Origin: VRUE01 sp963728835
GTDB lineage: Bacteria > Actinomycetota > Thermoleophilia > Solirubrobacterales > 70-9
Length of the DNA: 64,000 bases
Reading direction: 5' to 3'
Assembly (NCBI GenBank): GCA_963728835.1
Contig: CAVSKZ010000002.1
Coordinates: 124,001-188,000, forward strand
Under the pieces are notes generated by a model that was not told the DNA's origin, did no database searches, and was given only the letters and a program-made list of their open reading frames with translations. A program made the position numbers and the translations under genes. Shown one piece after another: positions 34,210-41,916 of this stretch. How positions within the stretch are numbered: the first letter of the stretch is position 1; every line of letters starts with the position of its first letter.

Positions 34210-35538
34210 TCAAGGATCTAGCACGCGCTCGGCGTACTCGTTGGTGAAGGCGCGGCCGGGGTCGAGCTGGTCGCGCGCTGCCTGGAACTCGGCCCAGCGT
34301 GGGTAGCGCTCGGCCAGGGTCGCGGCGGTCTGGAAGTGGCGCTTGCCCCAGTGGGGCCGGCCGCCGTACTCGTCCATGATCGACTCGACCGCCTCGAAGT
34401 AGGGGCGCCACTCCATCCCGCGGTACTGGTGGACGGCGATGTAGGCGGTGTCGCGTTCGTGCGAGGGGCTGAGCAGGGCGTCGTCGGCTGCCGTCACCCG
34501 CATCTCGATCGGGAAGAAGACCGGGTAGCGGTTGGCTCGCACCCACTCGATCACCCGGCGTGCCGCCTCGGGACCGTGCTCGCGCGGCACCCCGTACTCC
34601 ATCTCGGTGAAGCGGACCCGGCGCTCGTTGGCGAAGATCCGGTCGCTGCGGTCGGTCGCCTTGCTGCCCGAGGCCAGCCGGGCGGCGAAGCGTGAGAGCG
34701 ATGGGATGCCGCGCGGAACCAGCTTCCCGGCAGCGGAGACCGCCTCCAGCGCCCAGTTCTCGAGCACGACGTCGTTGAGGTAGGCGGCAGCCCGACCGCG
34801 CGGGCGCGGCGGACCGTCCGTGCGGTTGCGTTCCAGCACCAGGGCGGAGTCGGCGTAGGGGAAGGTGAAGAGCTCGAAGTGCTCGTTGGAGTCGGCGCCC
34901 TCCTGGAAGGCGTCGAGCACCTCCTCGCGCGGCCGGCGGGTGTCGACCCGGTGAAGGGTGAAGGCCGGTACGCAGCGCAGGGTCACCGCCGAGATCACGC
35001 CGAGCGAGCCGATCCCGACCCGAGCCGCCCGCAGCAGGTCCGGGTCGGCGCCGGCGCTCAGCTCGCGCACCGAGCCGTCGGCCCCGACCAGCTCCAGGGC
35101 CTCGACCTGGGAGGAGATGTTGCCCAGCTTCGCCCCGGTCCCGTGCGTGCCCGTCGCGATCGCCCCGGCGATCGTCTGGCGGTCGATGTCGCCGAGGTTC
35201 TCCATCGCCAGCCCGAGCCTGTGCAGCTCCTCGTTGAGCTCGGCCAGCACCGTGCCGGCGGCGACCTTGACCAGGCCCGAGGCGGGATCGGCGTCGATCA
35301 CGCCGCTGAGCGCGCGGACGTCGAGCATCGTGCCGTCCGTCTTCGCCGCCTCGGTGAAGGAGTGGCCCGAGCCGGCAACCCCGACCTTGCGCCCTGCCGC
35401 GACCGCCCGGCCGATTGCCTCGGCGAGCTCGTCGCGCGTGCCCGGGCGCACCAGCTCCAGGGGCGTGCAGGCCTGGTCCCCGGCCCAGTTGCGCCAGCTG
35501 GGCCCGGGTCCCCCCCGCTCGTCGCTCGGCGCAGCCAT
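34210..35538 (-). CDS. FAD-binding oxidoreductase, D-arabinono-1,4-lactone / L-gulonolactone oxidase type
   Basis: The 442-residue protein has the VAO-family FAD site GVAGSGHSFTEAAKTDG (His likely carries covalent FAD), AIATGTHGTGAK and the C-terminal ALO-domain motif RPHWGKRHF. Such enzymes oxidise sugar lactones or alditols with O2. I begin at ATG 35538 (MAAPSDERGG). It is 10 bases downstream of the MFS gene and probably cotranscribed with it. Confidence 0.92.
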   Translation of the reverse strand: MAAPSDERGGPGPSWRNWAGDQACTPLELVRPGTRDELAEAIGRAVAAGRKVGVAGSGHSFTEAAKTDGTMLDVRALSGVIDADPASGLVKVAAGTVLAELNEELHRLGLAMENLGDIDRQTIAGAIATGTHGTGAKLGNISSQVEALELVGADGSVRELSAGADPDLLRAARVGIGSLGVISAVTLRCVPAFTLHRVDTRRPREEVLDAFQEGADSNEHFELFTFPYADSALVLERNRTDGPPRPRGRAAAYLNDVVLENWALEAVSAAGKLVPRGIPSLSRFAARLASGSKATDRSDRIFANERRVRFTEMEYGVPREHGPEAARRVIEWVRANRYPVFFPIEMRVTAADDALLSPSHERDTAYIAVHQYRGMEWRPYFEAVESIMDEYGGRPHWGKRHFQTAATLAERYPRWAEFQAARDQLDPGRAFTNEYAERVLDP

Positions 35539-35548
35539 CCCGCGGAGC

Positions 35549-36730
35549 CTAGCCTCCTCCGCCCCCAGCGGGACGGATCGCAGGCTGCGCAAGGACGTGG
35601 AGGGAGTAAGCGACCGTGCAAAGCAGCAGGGCGGCGATCCCGAGGCCGGGCGTCGCATTGCCCGCCGCGCCCGCGAGGGCACCGCCGGAAAGACCGCCGA
35701 GGACCTGGCCGAGCGCCCAGGCCATGTTGGAGAGGCCGGCGGCGAATCCCTGGTGGAGCCGGCTCGACTCCGCCATCTCCGAGAGCATGGTCAGGGCCGG
35801 CGTGAAGCAGATGCCGCCGCCCAGGGAGGTGAGCATCAGCCCGGCCATCACCACCCCCATGGTCGCCCCGACGGCGATGGCGACCATCGCCACCGAGCAG
35901 ATGCTGAGGCCGATCGCAAACGGGATCCTGCGCCCCGCCCGGTCGGAGTAGCGGCCTGCGAGCGGCGCCAGCAGCGCCTCCAGGGCGGCACCGACGATGA
36001 AGCCCCCGGCGATCAGCGCGTGTCCCCCGCCCAGCTCGGCGATCTGCAGCGGCGCCAGGACCTCGACCGCGCCGAACATCACCGACGGCACGGCGACGAA
36101 CGCGGTGCCGGTGAGGATCGGGCGGCTGAAGATGATGCCGGCGATCTCGTCCAGCGCCTGTCGCTCGGGCGGCTCGGCCTCGGGCAGGCCGGCCGCGAGG
36201 ATCGCAAGCACGATCGCCACGGCGAGCACGCCGCTGAACACGAGCTCGGTCCCCACCTCTGCGGCAAAGGCGCCGAGCGCCGGGCCGAAGAGGGCCCCGC
36301 CGACGGCCGTGCCCAGGGCCGTGCCGATGACCGCGCCGCGCCGCGCCGGCGGCGCGGTCGTGATCAGCCAGGTCAGCGCGCCCGACCAGATCAGCGCGCC
36401 CGAGGCGCCCTGGGCGAACCGGGCGAGGTCCAGCAGGACGTACTCGTCGGCGAAGCCGAAGGCCACGCTGGAGCATCCGAGCAGCAACAGGCCGCCGATG
36501 ACCGTCTGGCGCGGGCCAAGGCGAGCCGCAAGTAGGCCGGCGGGCAGGGAGAAGGCCAGTGTCCCGGCGGCGTAGGAAGCGGAGAGGATCCCCGCCTCGG
36601 CCTTGCTCAAGCCGAGCTCGGCCACGTAATCCGGCAGCAGCGGTGCGATGGCGGAGAAGAAGACGACGTCGAAGAAGACCATCGCCGAGGTGAGTACGAG
36701 CAATCGGCGCATTGCAGACAATACAATCAT
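35549..36730 (-). CDS. MFS transporter
   Basis: The 393-residue protein has about twelve hydrophobic helices, the motif A-like loop PAGLLAARLGPRQTVIGG after helix 2 and a second copy, GRYSDRAGRRIPFAIG, after helix 8. This is a DHA1-like drug or metabolite antiporter. Its pairing with the sugar-lactone oxidase may point to transport of a related compound. The start may be ATG 36730 or ATG 36712. Confidence 0.9.
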   Translation of the reverse strand: MIVLSAMRRLLVLTSAMVFFDVVFFSAIAPLLPDYVAELGLSKAEAGILSASYAAGTLAFSLPAGLLAARLGPRQTVIGGLLLLGCSSVAFGFADEYVLLDLARFAQGASGALIWSGALTWLITTAPPARRGAVIGTALGTAVGGALFGPALGAFAAEVGTELVFSGVLAVAIVLAILAAGLPEAEPPERQALDEIAGIIFSRPILTGTAFVAVPSVMFGAVEVLAPLQIAELGGGHALIAGGFIVGAALEALLAPLAGRYSDRAGRRIPFAIGLSICSVAMVAIAVGATMGVVMAGLMLTSLGGGICFTPALTMLSEMAESSRLHQGFAAGLSNMAWALGQVLGGLSGGALAGAAGNATPGLGIAALLLCTVAYSLHVLAQPAIRPAGGGGG

Positions 36731-36788
36731 CTGGAGCGATTACGGTCATGCGTCCCGCCGTCTAGCATCGGCCGATCGCTTACTACCC

Positions 36789-36877
36789 GGAGGGGTGGCA
36801 GAGCGGTTGAATGCACCGGTCTTGAAAACCGGCAGGCGCCTAACGGCGTCTCGAGGGTTCGAATCCCTCCCCCTCCG
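36789..36877 (+). tRNA. tRNA-Ser(TGA)
   Basis: A class II tRNA of 89 bases: acceptor GGAGGGG/CCCCTCC, anticodon stem-loop CCGGT-CTTGAAA-ACCGG (anticodon TGA), a long variable arm and T-arm GAGGGTTCGAATCCCTC. It reads UCN codons. Confidence 0.95.
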
Positions 36878-36906
36878 CTGACCCGGTAGCCCAGCGCAGG
36901 TGTGTC

Positions 36907-37131
36907 CTAGTCGTCGGACAGAGGGAGCAGCCCGGCGTCGCGCAGAACGCGGTAGTGGTAGGCGACGAGGGGAGCCGCGACCCTTTCGCCGGAGGGCTCG
37001 CGAAGCTGCTCGTCAGGGGAGGGCGATCGCTGTCCGGCTTGCTCGTGCAGGGCGAGGATTCTGGCCCGGATCGGATGGCTGCGCACGAACTCATCGCGAT
37101 CCGTCTTCCCCGGGCTCCCGTCGTCGTACAT
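36907..37131 (-). CDS. Small winged-helix (ArsR-like) DNA-binding protein
   Basis: The 74-residue protein has RDEFVRSHPIRARILALHEQAG and the recognition region APLVAYHYRVLRDAGLLPL, the typical first helix and recognition helix of ArsR-like regulators. The wing is missing at the C terminus, so it is a minimal form. I use ATG 37131, preceded by GGGGAGG; the longer frame to 37215 is less likely. A 7-bp inverted repeat (agaccta/taggtct) at 37172-37189 lies just upstream and could be its operator. Confidence 0.75.
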   Translation of the reverse strand: MYDDGSPGKTDRDEFVRSHPIRARILALHEQAGQRSPSPDEQLREPSGERVAAPLVAYHYRVLRDAGLLPLSDD

Positions 37132-37219
37132 CTGCCTCCCCTTTGCGTTGAACACCGAGCGCATTTCGATGAGACCTATCGTTAGGTCTAGTGGATTAAT
37201 GAGAGGCTTCCACATTGAG

Positions 37220-37243
37220 GTGGAGGAAACCCTCCACTTTTTT
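37220..37243 (+). terminator. Rho-independent terminator (plus strand)
   Basis: gtggagg-aaac-cctccac followed by six Ts is a textbook intrinsic terminator for rightward transcription. The only rightward gene upstream is tRNA-Ser at 36789, or an unannotated RNA in between. It would isolate the peptide cassette from read-through. Confidence 0.75.
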
Positions 37244-37255
37244 AGGACGTGTCAA

Positions 37256-37269
37256 ATCGACTAGTCGAT
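37256..37269. promoter_or_regulatory. 14-bp palindrome atcgactagtcgat
   Basis: Identical to the core of the operator at 38004-38017. It lies just past the 3' end of the regulator gene (stop at 37288), without the outer arms of the other copies. Confidence 0.6.
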
Positions 37270-37287
37270 CGACTTCGACCTCATGTG

Positions 37288-37890
37288 TTACCTAGGGGGA
37301 TTGCCCGTCGGTGGCATCTCGAAAGAGAACATTGCGACCCTCACATTGATGAGCTCGCTCTCGCCGCCGGCCTCGCGTGTCCGTGCGACGCTTTCGACTT
37401 CGACCTCGCGGGCAAGGGCCAGTAGATCGTCGAGACGTTCATTGAGTTTGATCCAGCCCTGCTCATCGACGCGAAGTGGAGACCGGCTGGTATGTGACTC
37501 TGCACGGGCCTGGAAGGTCTTGGCGTGCCAGGCGGCGGCGATGTCCCGCAAAAGCAGCTGTTGGACCCAGAGCGCATACCGTTCCCGTTCGTCCTGACTC
37601 AGTTCGCCCCATTCCTCGCTGCTGAACACCGGCCGCATCACGGCTCGATAGATGGTCGTCGGCTGGCCGCGCCTTATCTCTGTGTCGATTGCCTCGACCA
37701 AGCCCATCTTCTCGAGCTCCCCGACGTCATAGTCCGCCTTGTTGAGCTTGATGCCGAGCTCCCTGGCGATGTCGCTCTTTGACGCTGGATCTTTGAGCAG
37801 CGCAACCAGGGCGGCAAGCTGCCCGGGGTTATGGAGCAGACGAAAGAGCTGCTCGTCGACGCGGATCTCCGACATAACCGTCTTTGCCAC
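37288..37890 (-). CDS. Winged-helix transcriptional regulator next to the peptide cassette
   Basis: The 200-residue protein has an N-terminal ArsR/MarR-like helix-turn-helix (QLAALVALLKDPASKSDIAREL, recognition helix NKADYDVGELEKMGLV) and a helical C-terminal domain with EEWGELSQDERERYALWVQQLLL and SRSPLRVDEQGW. The same C-terminal domain occurs in the regulator at 46027. The GTG at 37890 has an AGGAGAGG site. It is transcribed away from the peptide genes, 103 bases before the first operator dyad, and is the obvious candidate to bind it. The C-terminal domain could sense a ligand, perhaps the modified peptide. Confidence 0.85.
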   Translation of the reverse strand: MAKTVMSEIRVDEQLFRLLHNPGQLAALVALLKDPASKSDIARELGIKLNKADYDVGELEKMGLVEAIDTEIRRGQPTTIYRAVMRPVFSSEEWGELSQDERERYALWVQQLLLRDIAAAWHAKTFQARAESHTSRSPLRVDEQGWIKLNERLDDLLALAREVEVESVARTREAGGESELINVRVAMFSFEMPPTGNPPR

Positions 37891-37992
37891 AGCCCTCTCC
37901 TCTCTGGGTTGGTTGAGCGCGCGGACCTTAGCCGATTCCGATTAGTAACAGACGAATATTGGGATAGCACCGACTCTCTCGCCGCTCTCACT

Positions 37993-38028
37993 TACCGATA
38001 GTGATCGACTAGTCGATTACCCTCGGTA
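37993..38028. promoter_or_regulatory. Three-part operator dyad 1, upstream of peptide gene 1
   Basis: TACCGA-N5-ATCGACTAGTCGAT-N5-TCGGTA: the outer 6-bp arms (37993-37998, 38023-38028) and the inner 14-bp palindrome (38004-38017) share one exact centre at 38010.5. It lies 40 bases before the peptide start and probably overlaps its promoter. Confidence 0.8.
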
Positions 38029-38068
38029 GCTGGTTGTTTTTAAAACCACTCGGGAGGGGGTGATTGAC

Positions 38069-38125
38069 GTGCTCGAAAAGGTCGAGGCCATTGTTCCGGC
38101 GATCTCTACGTTCAAGCCTGCTTAA
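38069..38125 (+). CDS. Short peptide gene 1 (18 residues)
   Basis: GTG start, sequence MLEKVEAIVPAISTFKPA, then TAA. The ribosome site gggagggggtgatt is a long match to the 16S anti-Shine-Dalgarno, with ideal spacing, which is strong evidence that this tiny frame is translated. The peptide differs from peptide 2 at only 3 of 18 positions (8, 15, 18). It has no signal peptide and no Cys/Ser-rich core. The downstream methyltransferase and ThiF-like genes suggest a precursor of a modified peptide or signal. It is too short to be found by routine gene calling. Confidence 0.8.
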   Translation: MLEKVEAIVPAISTFKPA

Positions 38126-38135
38126 CGGGCACCAG

Positions 38136-38168
38136 CGGCCGATCCCAGCCCTGGGCTGGGATCGGCCG
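38136..38168 (+). terminator. 15-bp hairpin after peptide gene 1
   Basis: cggccgatcccagcc and its exact reverse complement are separated by only 3 bases. There is no T-run, so it may act as a processing or stabilising hairpin or as an attenuator between the peptide genes. Confidence 0.7.
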
Positions 38169-38202
38169 CATTGTAGATAGCTTGCCACCTGTTTTTCAAA
38201 GC

Positions 38203-38238
38203 TACCGAAATTAATTGACTAGTCGACTACTCTCGGTA
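38203..38238. promoter_or_regulatory. Three-part operator dyad 2, upstream of peptide gene 2
   Basis: Outer arms TACCGA (38203-38208) and TCGGTA (38233-38238) are centred at 38220.5, exactly on the inner palindrome gactagtc (38217-38224). The geometry is the same 36 bp as dyad 1, although the spacers differ. Confidence 0.8.
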
Positions 38239-38276
38239 GTTAGTTATCCAAAACCCAGCTGAAGGGGGTGATCAAC

Positions 38277-38333
38277 GTGCTCGAAAAGGTCGAGGCCGTT
38301 GTTCCGGCGATCTCTACGTGGAAGCCTTCTTAG
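38277..38333 (+). CDS. Short peptide gene 2 (18 residues)
   Basis: GTG start, sequence MLEKVEAVVPAISTWKPS, then TAG. The ribosome site agggggtgatc extends into the anti-Shine-Dalgarno complement. The whole unit (dyad, leader, peptide, hairpin) is a tandem duplicate of the peptide 1 unit at an offset of 208-210 bases. Codons are nearly identical between the copies, while the flanks have diverged, indicating selection on the peptide. Confidence 0.8.
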   Translation: MLEKVEAVVPAISTWKPS

Positions 38334-38347
38334 AAGGCATAAACGGC

Positions 38348-38374
38348 CGATCCCAACCCAAAGAACTGGGATCG
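38348..38374 (+). terminator. Hairpin after peptide gene 2
   Basis: Arms cgatccca (38348-38355) and tgggatcg (38367-38374) form a weaker relative of the hairpin after peptide 1, sharing the cggccgatccca sequence. Confidence 0.6.
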
Positions 38375-38395
38375 ATCGCAGTGACCTCGCCGTCA

Positions 38396-38437
38396 GCTAG
38401 CCGAAGCCGCTCGACTAGTCGATCGACTTCGGCTAGC
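38396..38437. promoter_or_regulatory. Three-part operator dyad 3, upstream of the methyltransferase
   Basis: GCTAGCCGAAG-N4-TCGACTAGTCGA-N4-CTTCGGCTAGC: 11-bp perfect outer arms and a 12-bp inner palindrome share the centre 38416.5. It ends 28 bases before the methyltransferase start. Confidence 0.8.
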
Positions 38438-38464
38438 CTTTGCCCTGCGGTGACGGGGGAGGCA

Positions 38465-39257
38465 GTGACAGCCGGGCCTGGCGGCGACTGGGCCGAGCGC
38501 GCCTTTGAGGCGATGGCGCCGCTCTACGACGACTTCACCGCCCACCACGAATACGAGTTCTGGACCGGGCAAGCTCCTTGCCGTTCTCGAACGGGAGGGG
38601 CTTCAGGGCCGCCGCCTGCTCGACGTCGGCTGCGGCACGGGCAAGAGCTTCCTGCCGATGCTTCCGCGCGGGTGGCAGGCCATGGGTTGCGACGTCTCGG
38701 CATCCATGCTCGATCTGGCACGGCAGAAGGCCGGCGATGCCGTTCGCCTGGAGATCGCCGACATGCGCGAGCTGCCGTGCTTTGGCGAGTTCGATCTGGT
38801 TTGGGCGTTGGACGATGCGATCAACTACCTGCTCAGCGTCGAGGAACTGGAAGCGGCGCTACGGGGAATGCGGGGCAACTTGGCGCCCTCGGGCCTGCTT
38901 CTGTTCGACGTGAACGAGCTGCCGGTCTACGGCTTCTATTCAGAGGGCGTCGAAGCCGAGCGAGACGGCCGCCGCTTCGTTTTTCAGGGGAATGCGCTGA
39001 GTGAGGTCGAGCCAAGCTCGATCTTCGAGTTCTCATGCTTTGAGAAGCAACCCGGCGGCGAGGGTCAGGCGGGCGGCCGCCGCAACCTCTCCGTCCATCG
39101 CCAGCGCCACTTTGCCGAAGCCGAGATCTTGGGAGCTATCGACCAGGCGGGCCTCGAGTGCCTGAACGTCTATGGCCACGGCACCGATGGCGTCCCGCGC
39201 CAGCCCCTGGATGGCTCGGCCCACACGAAGGCGATCTACGTTGCCCGCGCCGCCTAG
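38465..39257 (+). pseudogene. Class I SAM-dependent methyltransferase of the peptide cassette, one frameshift
   Basis: From GTG 38465 (ribosome site gggggagg) the protein starts AERAFEAMAPLYDDFTAHHE, loses frame at GGG 38567-38569, and continues in the next frame with LLDVGCGTGKSFLPML (SAM motif I), MGCDVSASMLDLA (motif II), DLVWALDDAINYLL (motif IV) and the end VHRQRHFAEAEILGAI. Removing one G gives a continuous protein of about 263 residues. It has a close paralogue at 47093. The likely role is to methylate the cassette peptides or a partner small molecule. Because the rest of the frame is well kept, a sequencing error is the simplest explanation. Confidence 0.82.
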
Positions 39258-40353
39258 CCAGACCACATGGAAGAGGCCGCGGATCAAGCGCACGACTGAG
39301 CGGTTTGAGGCGCCGAACGGAGACCTCTACCTGCGCAGGCCGAGCGAAACCGCCGACATTCGGATCAAAGATCCGAGCCCGCAGCTGAGGCAGCTCCTCG
39401 GCGCGCTGGACGGCACGCGCACACGCCAGGAGCTGGACGAGGAGTTCGGGGTCGACCTGGTCGGCGAGCTGATCGGCCAGCTCGACGAGATGGGACTGGG
39501 GGAGGACGCATCCGACGATGACCTGATCGACCCTCATGCCCGGGCACGCTTCGACCGCCAGCTCCGCTACTTCAGCGACGTCTCGAACGGGCAGACGCCG
39601 TCTCAATGCCAGGAGAAGCTGGAAGACGCCCGGATCGCGGTCCTGGGCGTCGGGGGCCTCGGCGGCTGGTCGGCGCTGACGCTCGCATGTTGCGGCATAG
39701 GCGAGATGCTGCTGGTCGACTTCGACACGGTCGAGCTGAGCAACCTCAATCGCCAGATCCTCTTCGGAGAGGCCGATATCGGCCAGCCGAAGGCGGGCCT
39801 GGCAGCCAAACGGCTTGACGCCTTCAATCCCTCGATCCAGATCGAGACCCGCGAAGAACGGCTCGACAGCGAAGCGGCGGTCGCGGCGGCGATCGAGGGC
39901 TGCGACCTCGTCGTCAACGCCGTCGACTGGCCGGCTCACGACATCGAGCTCTGGGTCAACTCGGCCTGCTTCGGGGCCGGCATTCCCTACATAGCGATGA
40001 GCCATTATCCGCCGATCGCCCGCGTGGGGCCTCTGTACGTCCCGGGCGAGACCGGCTGCTACTCCTGTCAGGAGATCGCCTACAAGCGCGCGTACCCCCT
40101 CTACGACCCGGTCGTAGAGCAGCAGCGCGCCAAGCCCTCGCCGGCGGCGACGCTGGGTGCGGCCTGCGCCCTGATCAGCGGTCAGGTCGCCCTCGACGTC
40201 ATGCATTTCCTCACCGGCCTTGCGACGCCGTCGAGCCTCGGCGTGAGCAACATCTATGACCTTCGCACGATGGAAGCCAAGCGGGAGCAAGTCGTGCAGG
40301 AGCCGGATTGCCTGGTCTGCAGCGGACGCCGGCTGTCTCAGCCCGTCTCCTGA
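39211..40353 (+). CDS. ThiF/MoeB-type E1-like adenylyltransferase with N-terminal PqqD/RRE-like domain
   Basis: The C-terminal E1 domain (about residues 130-380) has the ATP site VLGVGGLGGW, LLVDFDTVELSNLNRQI with the essential Arg, the DLVVNAVDWP segment and a Cys4 zinc site (CYSCQE and CLVCSG). The N-terminal part (about 20-100: LYLRRPSETADIRI, LRQLLGALDGTRTRQELDEEFG) looks like the PqqD/RRE winged helix that binds precursor peptides. Such enzymes activate a C-terminal carboxylate or backbone as an acyl-adenylate (MccB, ocin-ThiF, PaaA). The start is uncertain: ATG 39211 lies inside the methyltransferase end, and no better in-frame start is present. It follows the methyltransferase directly. 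Confidence 0.87.
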   Translation: MARPTRRRSTLPAPPSQTTWKRPRIKRTTERFEAPNGDLYLRRPSETADIRIKDPSPQLRQLLGALDGTRTRQELDEEFGVDLVGELIGQLDEMGLGEDASDDDLIDPHARARFDRQLRYFSDVSNGQTPSQCQEKLEDARIAVLGVGGLGGWSALTLACCGIGEMLLVDFDTVELSNLNRQILFGEADIGQPKAGLAAKRLDAFNPSIQIETREERLDSEAAVAAAIEGCDLVVNAVDWPAHDIELWVNSACFGAGIPYIAMSHYPPIARVGPLYVPGETGCYSCQEIAYKRAYPLYDPVVEQQRAKPSPAATLGAACALISGQVALDVMHFLTGLATPSSLGVSNIYDLRTMEAKREQVVQEPDCLVCSGRRLSQPVS

Positions 40354-40372
40354 ACCCACGAGCCGAGAGCGC

Positions 40373-41101
40373 TCAGGAGATGCTGGAGAGTGCCGTGGCC
40401 ACCGCGAAGCCGAGGGTCGTGACGAGGCCGGCGACGCGTCCCGACTCCCTCGTCGCGTCGGGGATCATCGAGTCGATCAGCATCACCAGCAGGGCGCCGG
40501 CGGCGAAGCCGTCGATGGCCGCGCGAAGATCGCCTGAGGCGACGTCCGCGATCGCGAAGCCGGCGGCGCTGGAGAGCGCGCATATCGCGGCAACCGCCAC
40601 CCAGAGGCGCACGATCTTGCCCTCGCCGACGCCGCTCTTGCGCATCTCGCTCGCCGAGCCGATCGCCTCGGGCAGGTTGGAGACGAAGACCGCGACGAGG
40701 AGGCCGACCCCGATGCCCTCCCCGCCAGCCAGGCCGATTCCGAGGACCAGCTGCTCGGGGATCCCGTCGAGAAAGGCACCCAGGGCGAGCGCGGTTCCGG
40801 GATCGGAGCCGCTGGCGCGGCCGGCGCGCCCCCTGCCCGCCGACGCGCGGCTGGCGATGAGGCCGTCGAGGAAGAAGTAGGTCAGGGCACCGAGCCCCAG
40901 GCCGATCGCCACCGCGCCCAGGCCGCCGACGCGCAGGCCCTCCGCCGCCAGCTCGAAGCTGACCGCGCTGATCAGGGCCCCGGCGCCGAAGGCGAGGACC
41001 AGGCCGATCCGCCGAGGCGGCCAGCCCCGGGCGAGGGCGAGCAGAGCGCCGAGGACCAGCGAGGAGGCGGCGAGCGCTCCCCAACCAAGCGCCGCGATCA
41101 T
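40373..41101 (-). CDS. ZIP family metal transporter
   Basis: The 242-residue protein has about eight hydrophobic helices and the ZIP helix 4 and 5 metal-site motifs in modified form: LGAFLDGIPEQLVLG and VFVSNLPEAIGSASEM. The usual His of helix 4 (HNxPEG) is replaced by Asp (DGIPEQ), as in some bacterial ZIPs. It should carry divalent metal across the cytoplasmic membrane. Convergent with the ThiF-like gene, 19 bases apart. Confidence 0.85.
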   Translation of the reverse strand: MIAALGWGALAASSLVLGALLALARGWPPRRIGLVLAFGAGALISAVSFELAAEGLRVGGLGAVAIGLGLGALTYFFLDGLIASRASAGRGRAGRASGSDPGTALALGAFLDGIPEQLVLGIGLAGGEGIGVGLLVAVFVSNLPEAIGSASEMRKSGVGEGKIVRLWVAVAAICALSSAAGFAIADVASGDLRAAIDGFAAGALLVMLIDSMIPDATRESGRVAGLVTTLGFAVATALSSIS

Positions 41102-41189
41102 GGTCGGCCTCCCACGGGGATGCGCAGCATCGAGGGAGGTCTATCAGCGGGGCGGCAGGAAACGTCAGCTGGCGACCGAACGTGCGGGG

Positions 41190-41912
41190 ATGGAGACGGC
41201 ATCGCGCCGGACGCGTACGCGTGAGCGGTGGAGGCAACGGGCGGAACGGGCGAGCGACGCCTTCGGGCTGGTCCTCCTGCTGGTACTGGTCACCTATGTG
41301 CTGTCCTCGCTGGTCGAAAATCGCGGCTGGTCGTCGGTTGTCCTGACCGTGGCGACGAGCGCCACCTCCGTGGTCGCCCTGACCAGCTCGCATGCGCAGG
41401 CGAGGGTCGTGCGGGTGGCAATCGGGCTCTCGCTGCTGACCATCGTCCTGGCGGCGATCGGGGCGGCCAGCGACGATCGCACCTGGCTCAACGTCGCCTC
41501 CGCGATCCAGATCTCACTGCTGACCGTGGCGATGGGCGCCGTCCTGCGGCGGGTCGTCACCGCGCCGGAAGTCGGCTCGCGCACGATCCTCGGCGCGCTC
41601 AGCGTCTACGCCGTGCTGGGGATCCTCTTCACCTTCCTCTACGGCGCGATCGAGCGCGTCCAGGACGGCGCCTTCTTCGAAGGGGTGCCCAGCCCGGAGG
41701 GGTCCGACTTCCTCTTCTTCAGCTACACGACCCTGACCACGACCGGCTACGGCAACCTCGTGCCGGGCGGCCAGCCCGGGCGGCTGATCGCCGGCTTCGA
41801 GATGATGGCCGGGCAGATCTTCCTCGTCACCCTGGTCGCCGGCCTGGTCAGCCTCTGGCGCCCGGGGGAGGCGATCCGTCGCCGCCGCGAGCGGCACGGC
41901 GTCGAAGGCTGA
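41190..41912 (+). CDS. Two-pore-domain-type potassium channel protein (Ion_trans_2)
   Basis: The 240-residue protein has about five or six hydrophobic segments and, near residue 185, a pore helix and selectivity filter FFSYTTLTTTGYGNLVP, the K+ filter TTTGYG. There is no C-terminal RCK domain. Start ATG 41190 (METASRRTR). Confidence 0.9.
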   Translation: METASRRTRTRERWRQRAERASDAFGLVLLLVLVTYVLSSLVENRGWSSVVLTVATSATSVVALTSSHAQARVVRVAIGLSLLTIVLAAIGAASDDRTWLNVASAIQISLLTVAMGAVLRRVVTAPEVGSRTILGALSVYAVLGILFTFLYGAIERVQDGAFFEGVPSPEGSDFLFFSYTTLTTTGYGNLVPGGQPGRLIAGFEMMAGQIFLVTLVAGLVSLWRPGEAIRRRRERHGVEG

Positions 41913-41916
41913 GCGC

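Noticed and set aside
38465..39257. Programmed frameshift in the methyltransferase
   Set aside because: There is no slippery heptamer with downstream pseudoknot; the paralogue is shifted at a different place; single-base insertion is simpler.
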